Shown in pieces: positions 32,902-41,787 of a DNA stretch of 64,000 nucleotides; position 1 is the stretch's first letter, and each line of letters opens with the position of its first letter. Both the position numbers and the translations under genes were made by a program. This stretch comes from Caldisericaceae bacterium. Its GTDB lineage: Bacteria > Caldisericota > Caldisericia > Caldisericales > Caldisericaceae. The notes beneath the pieces are model-generated. The model did not search any database, had not been told where the DNA came from, and saw nothing but the letters and a program-made list of their open reading frames with translations. The stretch spans positions 1 to 64,000 of the forward strand of contig JALVXB010000021.1 in assembly GCA_027023025.1 (NCBI GenBank). The letters are read 5' to 3'.

Positions 32902-33706
32902 TGATATTAAAACAAAGATTGACATATTGGAAAGTAGGATATCCGAAATGGAGCACCTTCTGGATGCTTACTTTCCTTTTTCAATCGAGAAACTTTTGGA
33001 AATTAGAGGGTTGGAAGTTGTTCGTACTGCAGAAAAAAAGTACTTTTACCAAGAGAATTATTTGTTTGAGTTATTCAAAAGCTACTACTTCAGACGCATT
33101 CTTCACGATGTACTGACACTTGAAGTAATTGACGGCAAAGCAATTGAGAAACTTTCTAAAAAATGGGGCGATTCAGTCACTAAGGAACTCGAGTTAATTG
33201 CAGAATTTGGATTTGCTAAGAAAACTAAAGACAGTATTTTTATAAGTAATTATCCAGTTTCTTATCTTGGCGAATTACTGGAGTGGTTTATCGGAAAATT
33301 CTTGGGCGACATTCTACACCTTGAAGTTATGACTGGAGTAAGAATAGGTGGTCTGGACAGCGGAGGAGATGTAGATGTACTTAGCCGTATAGGAACAAAA
33401 CTCATTGCAATTGAGTGTAAAGAAAGCCCGCCAAATAATGTACCCGTTTCAGAAATGCAGGCAATGCTCTTTAGAAAGACTAAAATAAAACCCGACATTT
33501 TTATTTTTTTAATAGATACAACACTTTCTATAAATAGAAATATTCTGGATAATCTCAGGTGGATTACTAGGAGTAAATGTATAAGGGTGCACGAAGGTGT
33601 ATACAAATTTGACGATAATTTGTTTGTCGTGAGCGCAAAACGCAGTTTACTGCACAATTTAGAGATAACAATAAGAGAGGGTATTAATGGGCTATGGCTT
33701 CATTAA
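32882..33706 (+). CDS. Putative PD-(D/E)XK nuclease-fold protein, otherwise unrecognised
   Basis: I do not recognise a named family for this 274-residue protein. Residues 1-30 form a short coiled coil (DDIKTKIDILESRISEMEHLLDAY). A helical middle reads like a winged helix (AIEKLSKKWGDSVTKELELIAEFG). Residues about 155-205 contain VRIGGLDSGGDVDVLSRIGTKLIAIECKES, the D-x(n)-E-x-K order of PD-(D/E)XK nucleases. That suggests DNA cleavage or repair, by pattern only. The start is GTG 32882 inside the rhomboid gene, and it overlaps the following DDAH-like gene by 20 bp. No methylase or other restriction partner is nearby. Confidence 0.65.
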   Translation: MVVTDFDDIKTKIDILESRISEMEHLLDAYFPFSIEKLLEIRGLEVVRTAEKKYFYQENYLFELFKSYYFRRILHDVLTLEVIDGKAIEKLSKKWGDSVTKELELIAEFGFAKKTKDSIFISNYPVSYLGELLEWFIGKFLGDILHLEVMTGVRIGGLDSGGDVDVLSRIGTKLIAIECKESPPNNVPVSEMQAMLFRKTKIKPDIFIFLIDTTLSINRNILDNLRWITRSKCIRVHEGVYKFDDNLFVVSAKRSLLHNLEITIREGINGLWLH

Positions 33707-34490
33707 ATCTGCAGTGATGTGCTTTCCGGAGGAAGAATTCTTCTCTGTGCGAGATTTTACACTTCACAATTTTGCCTCGGTAGTTAATAGAGAAAAAGCA
33801 ATCAAGCAATTCGATAGATTGAAAGAAACTCTGCTTCAGATTGGGGTGGATGTACAGCAAGTAAAGGAGTTAGAAGGTCATCCCAATTCTGTATTTACGC
33901 GAGATACTGCAGTTATCCTAAAGGAAGGATTTATAAAGTTAAGAATGGGTTTACTTTCTCGAAGAGGCGAAGAAAGTTGGATGTCCAACTTTCTACATAG
34001 TCTTGGAATACCGGAAATTGCAGAGGTTAAAGCACCGCTTACCGTTGAAGGTGGAGATGTAATTGTAGGAGATAACTTTGCCTTTATCGGGGTTTCATCC
34101 CGAACGAACAGAAAAGGAGCACAATTTATTTCGTCAATTCTTGGAAAGTTAAACTATCAAACGGAGATTGTTAAGTTTTCTGGTCCTTACTTACACCTTG
34201 GTGGAGCAATGAGCCTTGTTGGTAGAGATTCTGTTTTGTACTGCAAAGGGGCAATTCCGGAAGGTATGATTGGAAAATACGAATTAAACTTAATACCTAT
34301 TGAATGCAATGAATTCATTGGAGGGAATGTAATTGGCGTTGACGAAAAAAATGTTATTGTGTCTGAGAATAACAATGTAGCGGCTGAAGCGCTTGCAATT
34401 CACGGCTTTGCAATTCATCTTATTGATCTCAGCGAATTTGTTAAAGGAAACGGAGGCCCAAGTTGCATGATTCTTCCCGTTAATCATTAA
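33687..34490 (+). CDS. Dimethylargininase (DDAH)-like amidinohydrolase
   Basis: Guanidino-modifying-enzyme superfamily protein of 267 residues. Conserved parts are NSVFTRDTAVI near residue 68, VEGGDVIVGDNFAFIG, GPYLHLGGAMSLV with the catalytic His170, and GNGGPSCMILPV with the nucleophilic Cys260. The size and the S-C-M-x-L-P ending match N,N-dimethylarginine dimethylaminohydrolase; arginine deiminases are longer. It would hydrolyse methylated arginine (or a related guanidine) to citrulline and amine. No arginine-catabolic neighbours are seen, so the physiological substrate is open. Confidence 0.85.
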   Translation: MGYGFIKSAVMCFPEEEFFSVRDFTLHNFASVVNREKAIKQFDRLKETLLQIGVDVQQVKELEGHPNSVFTRDTAVILKEGFIKLRMGLLSRRGEESWMSNFLHSLGIPEIAEVKAPLTVEGGDVIVGDNFAFIGVSSRTNRKGAQFISSILGKLNYQTEIVKFSGPYLHLGGAMSLVGRDSVLYCKGAIPEGMIGKYELNLIPIECNEFIGGNVIGVDEKNVIVSENNNVAAEALAIHGFAIHLIDLSEFVKGNGGPSCMILPVNH

Positions 34491-34534
34491 TTTGCAAAAA
34501 TTTATACAGCAGTTAAAATTGCTTGGAGGAAAAA

Positions 34535-35632
34535 ATGAAAAATATAATTCTTGATTACGACGATTACAAGGTGTTAATACCTAAAAAACCAGATCTCAAG
34601 AAGCTTTATGTGGAGATTACAAATCTGTGTAATTTGAATTGTAAGATGTGTTTCAGGCGGTTCTGGAAAGACAAATTAGGAGAGATGAGTTTTGAGAACT
34701 TTAAAAAAATTTTTGTACAATTGAATGACTTTCCAGATTTGAAAACGATTTATCTTGGCGGCATCGGAGAACCTACGATACATCCAGACTTCCTGAAGAT
34801 TGCAAGCATGGTTAAAAATGCAGGATACAGACTGGAATTTGGGAGTAACGGTACAAAACTTGCAGAAATGGCCGACGACTTAATTAATCTTGGAGTCGAC
34901 AAAGTTATGGTTTCTATCGATGCACCTGATCCTGCAATATATAGAGACATCAGAGGAACTGATTTTATGAGTGTTGAAGAAAATGTTATGCGCTTACAGG
35001 AGCGGAAAAAGGCGTTAGGAAAGTACCTCCCGGAGATAGGCATTGAGGTCGTCATAATGAAGAGCAATGTTCACCTGCTTCACGGTATTCTTCCGCTTGC
35101 ACACAAATTGGGCGTAAATCACATTTTATTTTCAAACTTAATGCCTTTCAGCAAGCAATTGTCAAAAGAAATTATATACGACGGTTCTGTAGATTACGAA
35201 TTGCTCGTAGATTCACTTAATGCAGATATCGGAAAGTATAAAGTAAAACTGCAATTTCCTAAATTTAATTTGCAAACAGATCGCGTGTGCCAGTTTATAG
35301 AAAACAAGTCTGCCGTAATCAGATGGGATGGAGAAGTTGCCCCCTGTTATAGATTTTTGCACAGCTACACCGAGTATATATACGGAAGAGAAAAAGATGT
35401 TAATTCGTATTCGTTTGGAAATGTTTTTGAAAAGAAATTGCTCGACATCTGGACGAGCAGGGAATACGAATCTTTCAGATATAGAGTGAAAAATGCAATT
35501 TACCCATCCTGTACGGATTGCTCTTTGAGAGATTACTGCGACTTCACAAAGAATACAGATCTGGATTGCTGGGGAAATAATCCTTCCTGTGGGGATTGTT
35601 TATGGGCAAGAGACCTTATTCAGTGCCCGTAA
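34535..35632 (+). CDS. Radical SAM/SPASM protein, candidate tungsten-oxidoreductase maturase
   Basis: Radical SAM enzyme of 365 residues. The 4Fe-4S/SAM motif is VEITNLCNLNCKMCFRRFW near residue 30, then the GG-like LGGIGEPTIHPDF. The C-terminal SPASM/twitch part has many Cys, including CYRFLH, then CTDCSLRDYCDF and finally CWGNNPSCGDCLWARDLIQCP. That last ending resembles proteins annotated as tungsten cofactor oxidoreductase radical SAM maturases. The convergent MoaD gene and the MoeA genes beyond it support a W/Mo role, but no aldehyde:ferredoxin oxidoreductase gene is in the window. The track start is TTG 34523; GGAGG selects ATG 34535. Confidence 0.8.
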   Translation: MKNIILDYDDYKVLIPKKPDLKKLYVEITNLCNLNCKMCFRRFWKDKLGEMSFENFKKIFVQLNDFPDLKTIYLGGIGEPTIHPDFLKIASMVKNAGYRLEFGSNGTKLAEMADDLINLGVDKVMVSIDAPDPAIYRDIRGTDFMSVEENVMRLQERKKALGKYLPEIGIEVVIMKSNVHLLHGILPLAHKLGVNHILFSNLMPFSKQLSKEIIYDGSVDYELLVDSLNADIGKYKVKLQFPKFNLQTDRVCQFIENKSAVIRWDGEVAPCYRFLHSYTEYIYGREKDVNSYSFGNVFEKKLLDIWTSREYESFRYRVKNAIYPSCTDCSLRDYCDFTKNTDLDCWGNNPSCGDCLWARDLIQCP

Positions 35633-35642
35633 GTTGAGAAAC

Positions 35643-35918
35643 TTATCCGCCCCCGACTGGTGGAAAAATAGTAAGTTTGTCTCCTTCTTTTAAGGGTGTG
35701 TCTTTCTTTTGCAAAAAAACGATGTTGCGTCCATTTACGAGATATATGTAGTCGTCTTTTAATTCTCCATTCTCTCCGATTATTACATTGGATAATTCAG
35801 GATAAAGTTTTATAAGATTATCTATTGCTTCTTTTACGGTTTTTGCTTCTATGAAAACTGTGTCTTTACCAATTATTTCTTTCAGTGTTGCATACAATTT
35901 TACTTTTACTTTTCCCAT
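35643..35918 (-). CDS. MoaD/ThiS-family sulfur-carrier protein
   Basis: Ubiquitin-fold sulfur carrier, 91 residues, ending FPPVGGG, so the C-terminal Gly-Gly needed for adenylation and thiocarboxylation is present. KVKVKLYATLKEIIGKDTVFIEA and PLKEGDKLTIFPPV are typical MoaD strands. It most likely supplies sulfur for molybdopterin dithiolene formation; a dedicated role for tungsten cofactor is possible given the neighbours. The track starts at GTG 35927, but AGGTGG points to ATG 35918. It is last in the long minus-strand unit, and its stop is 10 bp from the convergent radical SAM stop. Confidence 0.88.
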   Translation of the reverse strand: MGKVKVKLYATLKEIIGKDTVFIEAKTVKEAIDNLIKLYPELSNVIIGENGELKDDYIYLVNGRNIVFLQKKDTPLKEGDKLTIFPPVGGG

Positions 35919-35927
35919 TTTAACCAC

Positions 35928-37070
35928 CTATATCAACATTATAAGGATTCCAGAAAGAAGTGCAATTGCGCCCCCAAAGTAAAATGGTGCACTTGGAGCG
36001 ATATATTGATACAAAACGCCTGCTATTATAGAAGCAGGAAGCGCCATAATCCCTACTCCGAAACTGTAAATTCCATATGCAGTGCCTCTTGAACTTTGCT
36101 CAGGAACAAGGTCTGATACAAAAGCCTTTTGTGCACCTTCGGCAAAAGCATAATAGATTCCATACAGTGGATAAATTACAAAGAGTAAAGAGGGAGATTT
36201 TGTTAAAGCAAATCCTAAGTAACTTAAAGCATAGAGCATATATCCTATAACAATAGTTCTTTTTCTTCCGATTTTATCTGATAATGCCCCGAGGGGTGTA
36301 GAAAGTAGCCCATAAACAATGCTGTGGAGAAACCAGAGGAGAAGGATCGTCGTTGCAAGTAACCCTAATTTACCTGAATACATAGTAATGAATGCATCAG
36401 AACTGTTTCCTATCGTAAAGAGCATTATAATGATAATGTAAAAATAGAATCTCTTTCCAAGGCTAAATTTTGACTTTGCACGCTTCTTCTTTACAAAGCT
36501 CTTAAATTCTTTTTCCTTTACGAGCAGAATCAGAGTAACTGCAATAAATGCTGGAATAAGTGCTGCTTTAAACACGGCATTGTAGTTTGTTTTGCCAAAT
36601 TTGTCCAGTACCCATATACCGAGAAGAGGTCCTACTGCAGCACCCAGAGTATCCAGTGCGCGGTGAAAACCAAAGTATAGCCCTCTATTCTTTTCGTTCG
36701 TATACGAGGAAATAAGAGCATCTCTTGGGGCAGTCCTGATTCCTTTTCCTACTCGCTCGAGCGCGCGTATCCATAGAACTGCAACTGGCGTGCGGACGAA
36801 CGGCAAAAAACACTTCGTAACCGTCGACTCAAAGTAGCCCAGGAAAGCAAACCACTTTCTGCTGCCCATTCTGTCTGAAAAGTACCCAAAGAAAATTTTA
36901 AGAAGAGAAGCTGTACTCTCTGCTATACCTTCTATTACTCCTATAAATGCTCCGCCTGCACCTATGGATTCTAAAAATAGCGGGAGGACTTTAACGATCA
37001 TCTCAGAGGAAACATCGTTAAAGAAACTAACAAACCCAAGAATAATAACATTCCTATTGAGTTTTATCAT
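35928..37070 (-). CDS. MFS transporter in a molybdenum-cofactor gene unit
   Basis: Major facilitator of 380 residues with 11-12 helices. Intracellular loop 2-3 reads YFSDRMGSRKWFAFLGY, and loop 8-9 has the matching GALSDKIGRKRTIVIGY, both diagnostic. RVGKGIRTAPRDALIS is a conserved segment seen in a widespread bacterial MFS subgroup. The substrate is unknown; placement between a moeA fusion and moaD hints at cofactor-related export or uptake, which is speculation. It overlaps the upstream gene by 17 bp and leaves a 9-bp gap to moaD. Confidence 0.85.
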   Translation of the reverse strand: MIKLNRNVIILGFVSFFNDVSSEMIVKVLPLFLESIGAGGAFIGVIEGIAESTASLLKIFFGYFSDRMGSRKWFAFLGYFESTVTKCFLPFVRTPVAVLWIRALERVGKGIRTAPRDALISSYTNEKNRGLYFGFHRALDTLGAAVGPLLGIWVLDKFGKTNYNAVFKAALIPAFIAVTLILLVKEKEFKSFVKKKRAKSKFSLGKRFYFYIIIIMLFTIGNSSDAFITMYSGKLGLLATTILLLWFLHSIVYGLLSTPLGALSDKIGRKRTIVIGYMLYALSYLGFALTKSPSLLFVIYPLYGIYYAFAEGAQKAFVSDLVPEQSSRGTAYGIYSFGVGIMALPASIIAGVLYQYIAPSAPFYFGGAIALLSGILIMLI

Positions 37071-38970
37071 CTACTACCCCTATGTACTTGTATCCTGAAA
37101 ATTCTTTTGCAATTTTAACGAATTCTGGATCTTGCAAGAAGTCTAAAACAAATCTTACTTCCTTTCTTTTTAAATCATTTTTTAAGATAACGAGATCGTA
37201 CTGCTCTTCTTTTACTGGAATAAAGTCAAGGCCGAGAGCATCTGCAACATACTTTATTCCAATCCCACAGTCTGCACCACCTAACTTTACATTGTTTGCT
37301 ACTGCAAGATGGGTAAACTCCTCGTGTTCGTATCCATTTATAGACTCAGGGCTAATACCGTTTTTTGGGAGCAGATAATCCGTAATCACTCTTGTGCCAG
37401 AACCCCTTTGCCTATTTACAAATGTAATGTCTGGACGGGCAATGTCGCAGATTGTGCGAATGTTTTTCGGGTTTCCTTTTTGAACGATAATACCCTGGCT
37501 TCTCAAAGAAAAGTGCACGAGAACAAACTCTTTTTTAAGATACTTATTAAGAAAAGGTATGTTGTACACCTCACTTTTTTCGTCAAATAAGTGTGCTGCT
37601 GTAATACTGCACTCGCTTCGCGACATAGCAAGTAAACCGCCTAGGCTTCCACTGTTAATAATTCCTATGTTGAATGAAGGCACTTTCTTTTTTATAAAGG
37701 AAAAGTATCTGATAAGCAGAGGATCATTGCTGCCTATAAAAAGAATCTGGTTTCTAATGTCTCTGCTATCCTTAAGCATTTCTATGTCTACCCTGCTATT
37801 TGTTTCTATACCCTCGCTGTCGAAAGGGATTTTTAGCAATCCGTCCGCATTTGAAACAGAGGATAAAACACCAGCACCTTTTTTGAGGGGGACGGCCACG
37901 ATTTTATTCTCTACATTGCCTAATTTTACGCGAATAAATTCTGTAACGCCTATCTTAGATGTGATAGGTCTGCGTACAACTGCTTTCATTTTTTTTGTTT
38001 GCGGCACATTTCTGCCCTGCATTTTGTAAAGCGCATATTTTAGAAATATGTGTGAGATAATAAAAGAAGAGACGGGGAAGCCAGGCATTCCAATTGCAGG
38101 CTTTCCGTTAATTGTGCCAAGAATTACAGGTTTTCCTGGTTGAACCGAAATTCCGTGGACGCGAATTTTTCCCATATCTTTTATTACACTTGCCGTTAAG
38201 TCTTTTGTTCCCTTAGCAGAGCCGCCTATAATAATAACGATATCTACATCGTTAATTTTACTTTCAATAAAAGCTTTGATTTTCTGCTCGTCGTTAGGAA
38301 GAATTTCAGAAATAAGTGGGATTGCGTTTGCTTCCTTTACAAATGATGCAATCATATACGAATTCGTATCTACGATGTTTCCTATCTTCAGTGCTTCTCC
38401 AGGTTTTTTAATTTCTTCTCCTGTGGGAACGATAAGCACTTTAAGTTTTCTGTGTACCTTTATTTTTGCGATCCCCCCTGCAAGCAGTACGCCTATGTGT
38501 GCATTTGTGATTACTTCGTTAGGATATATAAGCGGCTCTTTTATGCCGATGTCTTCACCGATAAGGCGGACATTTTTATACGGAGAAATAGACTCAAGAA
38601 TGCGAAATTTGTTATCTTTAATTTCTACATCTTCAATCATAATTACGGCATTAAAACCTTTTGGCATTGGGTCGCCGGTGTTTACGCATATTCCCTCTTT
38701 TCCTAATTCCAGAATTTTTGGCGTGCTCAGTGAAGCACCGTTTGTAATGCGGGCATCTACCGCAATGCCGTCAACTGCAGACGCCGTATAAAATGGGGAG
38801 GATTGTTTAGAATAAACCGTTTCAAAAGCGATTCTGCCGAGTGCGTCCTTAACAGGTATAACTTCTGGTTCAAGATTTAGCGGATAATTAGATTTGTCTA
38901 AAATGTTTTTCCAGATTCGTTTTGCCTGTGTAAGGTTCTTCTTGTTAAGGAATATTTCGCGTTTTACCAT
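37054..38970 (-). CDS. MoeA fused to a periplasmic-binding-protein-like domain
   Basis: A 638-residue fusion. Residues 1 to about 400 are MoeA, the molybdotransferase inserting metal into adenylylated molybdopterin: FYTASAVDGIAVDA, IMIEDVEI, GDPMPKG, VIIIGGSAKGTKDL and PVILGTINGKPAIGMPGFPVS. Residues about 405-630 are a soluble binding-protein-like domain (ILFIGSNDPLLIRYF...SLGGLLAMSRSECSITAAHLFD, FVNRQRGSGTRVITDYLL). This architecture is known in archaea and some anaerobes. The extra domain may sense or hold an oxyanion or cofactor intermediate. It overlaps moeA by 7 bp. Two MoeA proteins side by side may divide Mo and W insertion, which is inference. Confidence 0.9.
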   Translation of the reverse strand: MVKREIFLNKKNLTQAKRIWKNILDKSNYPLNLEPEVIPVKDALGRIAFETVYSKQSSPFYTASAVDGIAVDARITNGASLSTPKILELGKEGICVNTGDPMPKGFNAVIMIEDVEIKDNKFRILESISPYKNVRLIGEDIGIKEPLIYPNEVITNAHIGVLLAGGIAKIKVHRKLKVLIVPTGEEIKKPGEALKIGNIVDTNSYMIASFVKEANAIPLISEILPNDEQKIKAFIESKINDVDIVIIIGGSAKGTKDLTASVIKDMGKIRVHGISVQPGKPVILGTINGKPAIGMPGFPVSSFIISHIFLKYALYKMQGRNVPQTKKMKAVVRRPITSKIGVTEFIRVKLGNVENKIVAVPLKKGAGVLSSVSNADGLLKIPFDSEGIETNSRVDIEMLKDSRDIRNQILFIGSNDPLLIRYFSFIKKKVPSFNIGIINSGSLGGLLAMSRSECSITAAHLFDEKSEVYNIPFLNKYLKKEFVLVHFSLRSQGIIVQKGNPKNIRTICDIARPDITFVNRQRGSGTRVITDYLLPKNGISPESINGYEHEEFTHLAVANNVKLGGADCGIGIKYVADALGLDFIPVKEEQYDLVILKNDLKRKEVRFVLDFLQDPEFVKIAKEFSGYKYIGVVDDKTQ

Positions 38971-40190
38971 AAGATTACCTCCACCTTCCCCCCTTTTGTT
39001 AATCCCTCGCTCATAAGCGGAATCATAATTATTCCTGAACCATCAATAAAAACACTAATAAATGCAGATTCTGAGAAAATAGGCTCTGCAAAAAATTCGT
39101 TATTTCTTTTTATTAACCTTACTACTATAAATTCCTCCCTGCCTTTCCTTGATGGTACATTCGCGTTAAGAGTAGCAAATACAGTGTACTTTTTGAGTTT
39201 TAAGCCAATTTTTTTTGCAATTAAAGGGACAACCACATACTTAAAAACGAGAAAAGAAGCCAGCGGGTTGCCCGACAGCCCCACGATTAACTTTTGATTT
39301 ACTACTCCAAAAACGGTAGGCTTTCCAGGTGAAAGGTGGAGTCCGTGAATGAGCACGCCAGGTTTTCCTGCTTTATTTATTACGCTAACCGTAAAGTCAA
39401 AACTGCCTTTACTCGTTCCTCCGCTCATAATCACGATATCATTTTCTGAAAGGGCTTTGTTCAGGGCTTTCTGGAGTTCGCCTTTGCTGTCTTTTACAAT
39501 ACCGTAGAATTTAGGAGAAAATATTGCAGAGTTGAGTGCTTCTGAAAAGACGGCATATCCATTAATGTCGTATATTTTGCCAGTTTTGAGCGGGCCACTA
39601 TCCACGAGTTCGTCTCCTGTTGAAATAATCCCAATCGATATTTTATTAAAGACTTCTACTTCCGTTAAGCCAAACCCTCTTAAAAGTACTACTTTTTGAG
39701 GCGTTATCCGGTCGCCTTTTTTCAGTATTACTGCGTCTTTTTTGATGTCTTCGCCCACTTCAATGAGATTTTCGTGTGGGGAAACGGAACGGAAAACAAA
39801 AACTTCGTTTTTTTGAACTTGTGTATGTTCGATCATTACGAGGCTGTCAGCGCCATCAGGCACCACTCCTCCGGTTGGAACATACACAGTTTCCCCTCTC
39901 TTTAGCTTCTCTTTGCAGGATTCTCCGATTTTTAGCGTAGAAATCAGGCGTAAAGGAACCGGGTTTGAGGGAGATGCGCCTAAGACATCTTTTGAGTGAA
40001 CCGCAAAACCGTCTACGAGCGATTTTCTAAAAGACGGTATGGAAAAAGCTGCTTTATAATCTATTGCGGAAAATTGATTTACTGCATCCTGAATTGAACA
40101 AGTTTCCTTACCAATATTAACTGAGAATTTATCTAATAGTATTTTTTCTAAGTCAGAGCGCTTTTTTACCTTGAGGTATTTTTTATCCAT
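38964..40190 (-). CDS. moeA: Molybdopterin molybdotransferase MoeA
   Basis: Canonical-length MoeA, 408 residues. Domain order matches the family: an N-terminal region with PSFRKSLVDGFAVHSKDV, an extended beta domain with GETVYVPTGGVVPDGADSLVMIEH, the MoCF-binding domain (IGIISTGDELVD, then NDIVIMSGGTSKGSFDFT), GKPTVFGVVNQKLIVGLSGNPLAS, and a C-terminal beta barrel. It catalyses metal insertion into MPT-AMP. It overlaps etfA by 25 bp and the MoeA fusion by 7 bp. Sequence divergence between the two MoeA copies shows they are not a recent duplication. Confidence 0.93.
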   Translation of the reverse strand: MDKKYLKVKKRSDLEKILLDKFSVNIGKETCSIQDAVNQFSAIDYKAAFSIPSFRKSLVDGFAVHSKDVLGASPSNPVPLRLISTLKIGESCKEKLKRGETVYVPTGGVVPDGADSLVMIEHTQVQKNEVFVFRSVSPHENLIEVGEDIKKDAVILKKGDRITPQKVVLLRGFGLTEVEVFNKISIGIISTGDELVDSGPLKTGKIYDINGYAVFSEALNSAIFSPKFYGIVKDSKGELQKALNKALSENDIVIMSGGTSKGSFDFTVSVINKAGKPGVLIHGLHLSPGKPTVFGVVNQKLIVGLSGNPLASFLVFKYVVVPLIAKKIGLKLKKYTVFATLNANVPSRKGREEFIVVRLIKRNNEFFAEPIFSESAFISVFIDGSGIIMIPLMSEGLTKGGKVEVILW

Positions 40191-41029
40191 TGTTCAATTT
40201 CTGGCAGAGCATCCTCTACTTTTGCGTTTATGGGAAGCGTGCACTTTGCAAAAATCGGAGCTGATGGGTCTGAGTTTACAGCGATCACATACTTTGCATT
40301 TACGCCTGATAGGTGTTGTATTGCCCCAGAAATGCCCAGCGCTATGTAAATTTCCGGGCTGATAGATATGCCAGAATCGCCAATTACTCTATTCAGGGGC
40401 AATAGTCCCGTATCGGCAACAGGTCTCGTGCAGCCAATTTCTGCGTTTAACTCCTTTGCAAGGTGCTCTATTTTTGGTATTTGCGACTTTTTTACGCCCC
40501 TGCCTATGCCGATTACGATGCGCGCATTTTGAAGAGGATTTGTTTCTTTTTCACTTCTTTCAATTAAATGCACATCGTCTGAACGGCAAACTTCTATCAT
40601 TTTGGGTTCGGATTTACTACGATATTCAACGCTTTCATTGCTTTTTAAAATCATAAGTGCTGGCCTGGAAGTTGCGTAAACTTCTGCTTCTAAGTTTTCC
40701 CACCCAGGAACGAGTCCTATGATTTTATCGTCTTTTATGTATATTCTCGTGCTGTGTGAAATAAGGCCGAGTTGCTTTTTGCCTGCAAAGTATGCAGCAG
40801 ATTCTCTAATTAGTGTTTCGTCAGCAAATATTATAAGGTCTGCGTCTACTTCTTTTGATACATCATTTATAAATTTGTAGCCTTCAATTGGTGTCTGTAT
40901 GTCCAGTGACGGAATAAAATTTGCACAGTCTTCGCACTTCGAGAAAGAAGCAGTAACGACATCGTTAGAAATAGATTTTGCACTTTCTATTACGCCGTTA
41001 TTTTTATTAAAGAATACCAATATTTTCAT
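40166..41029 (-). CDS. etfA: Electron transfer flavoprotein, alpha subunit
   Basis: ETF alpha, 287 residues. The C-terminal FAD-binding signature is intact: IGCTRPVADTGLLPLNRVIGDSG, SPEIYIALGISGAIQHLSGV, AVNSDPSAPIFAKC. The N-terminal half is the adenine-nucleotide alpha-hydrolase-like domain. It pairs with EtfB encoded just upstream with a 4-bp overlap. No acyl-CoA dehydrogenase, ETF-quinone oxidoreductase or FixC/X is adjacent; instead the next gene is moeA, which is unusual. Whether this ETF bifurcates electrons cannot be judged by eye. The 25-bp overlap with moeA implies coupled translation. Confidence 0.92.
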   Translation of the reverse strand: MKILVFFNKNNGVIESAKSISNDVVTASFSKCEDCANFIPSLDIQTPIEGYKFINDVSKEVDADLIIFADETLIRESAAYFAGKKQLGLISHSTRIYIKDDKIIGLVPGWENLEAEVYATSRPALMILKSNESVEYRSKSEPKMIEVCRSDDVHLIERSEKETNPLQNARIVIGIGRGVKKSQIPKIEHLAKELNAEIGCTRPVADTGLLPLNRVIGDSGISISPEIYIALGISGAIQHLSGVNAKYVIAVNSDPSAPIFAKCTLPINAKVEDALPEIEQWIKNTSR

Positions 41030-41787
41030 AGCACACCTGCCTTTGAAAGAAGTTCCACAAAGTTCTTTCCTATTTCGGTTGTTACGAGTTTTTCGTTTTG
41101 TTTAATTTCGTTCTGTATTAAGGATAAAACTGCCGTGCGCGCACCTTTCAATCCGCAGAGGCTTTCGTCTAACTGCAATTCAGAATTTGAAAATACTTCG
41201 ACTTTCTTTTGTTCAAAGGTTTTTAACGAGAATAAATTTTCCGAAATCCCGAAGTTTGCAGAGTCACTTATTGAGGCAACAAATTTTCCCTGCATTTTAA
41301 ATGTTTCCTCATTCTGTTCTGTAATTCTTTTTACTTCGTCCTTTCTTATAGAAACAATGTGGCTTAAAAACGGAACGCCAAGGAATGCGGCAATCTCTGC
41401 AGAAGCCTGTCCTGTTGCACCATCCACAGAATAATCGCCAGTAAATACGATGTCGAAGTCTTTTTCGACTTTTTTAATTGCACTTGCAAGAACGAATGCC
41501 GTTGATAGTGTATCTGCCCCTGCAAAAACTTTATCAGAAATAAGGATTACTCTGTCAAACCCAAATTTAAAAAGCGACTTCAAAACAGTTTCTGTGTTTG
41601 GAGGACCCATAGAGATTGCAATAAGATTACTTCCAGGGTTTTCTTCTTTTAGTTTTCTTGCTTCTTCTGCAGCAATTAAATCGGTCGGATTTAGAATGAG
41701 CTTTACATTTGTCCTCTCTATCCTTTTAGTTTCTTTATTGAAAACAATTTTTTCAGGTACAACCTTTACTGTGACGACTAATTTCAT
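41026..41787 (-). CDS. etfB: Electron transfer flavoprotein, beta subunit
   Basis: ETF beta, 253 residues. Recognised by KLVVTVKVVPEK at the start, LNPTDLIAAEEARKLKEE, IAISMGPPNTETVLKSLF, the ligand-binding DIVFTGDYSVDGATGQASAEIAAFLGVPFLS, and the later FKMQGKFVASIS segment. It binds AMP or a second FAD in characterised homologues. It lies between the tandem WecG-like gene (4-bp overlap) and etfA (4-bp overlap). The redox partner is not encoded nearby. Confidence 0.92.
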   Translation of the reverse strand: MKLVVTVKVVPEKIVFNKETKRIERTNVKLILNPTDLIAAEEARKLKEENPGSNLIAISMGPPNTETVLKSLFKFGFDRVILISDKVFAGADTLSTAFVLASAIKKVEKDFDIVFTGDYSVDGATGQASAEIAAFLGVPFLSHIVSIRKDEVKRITEQNEETFKMQGKFVASISDSANFGISENLFSLKTFEQKKVEVFSNSELQLDESLCGLKGARTAVLSLIQNEIKQNEKLVTTEIGKNFVELLSKAGVL

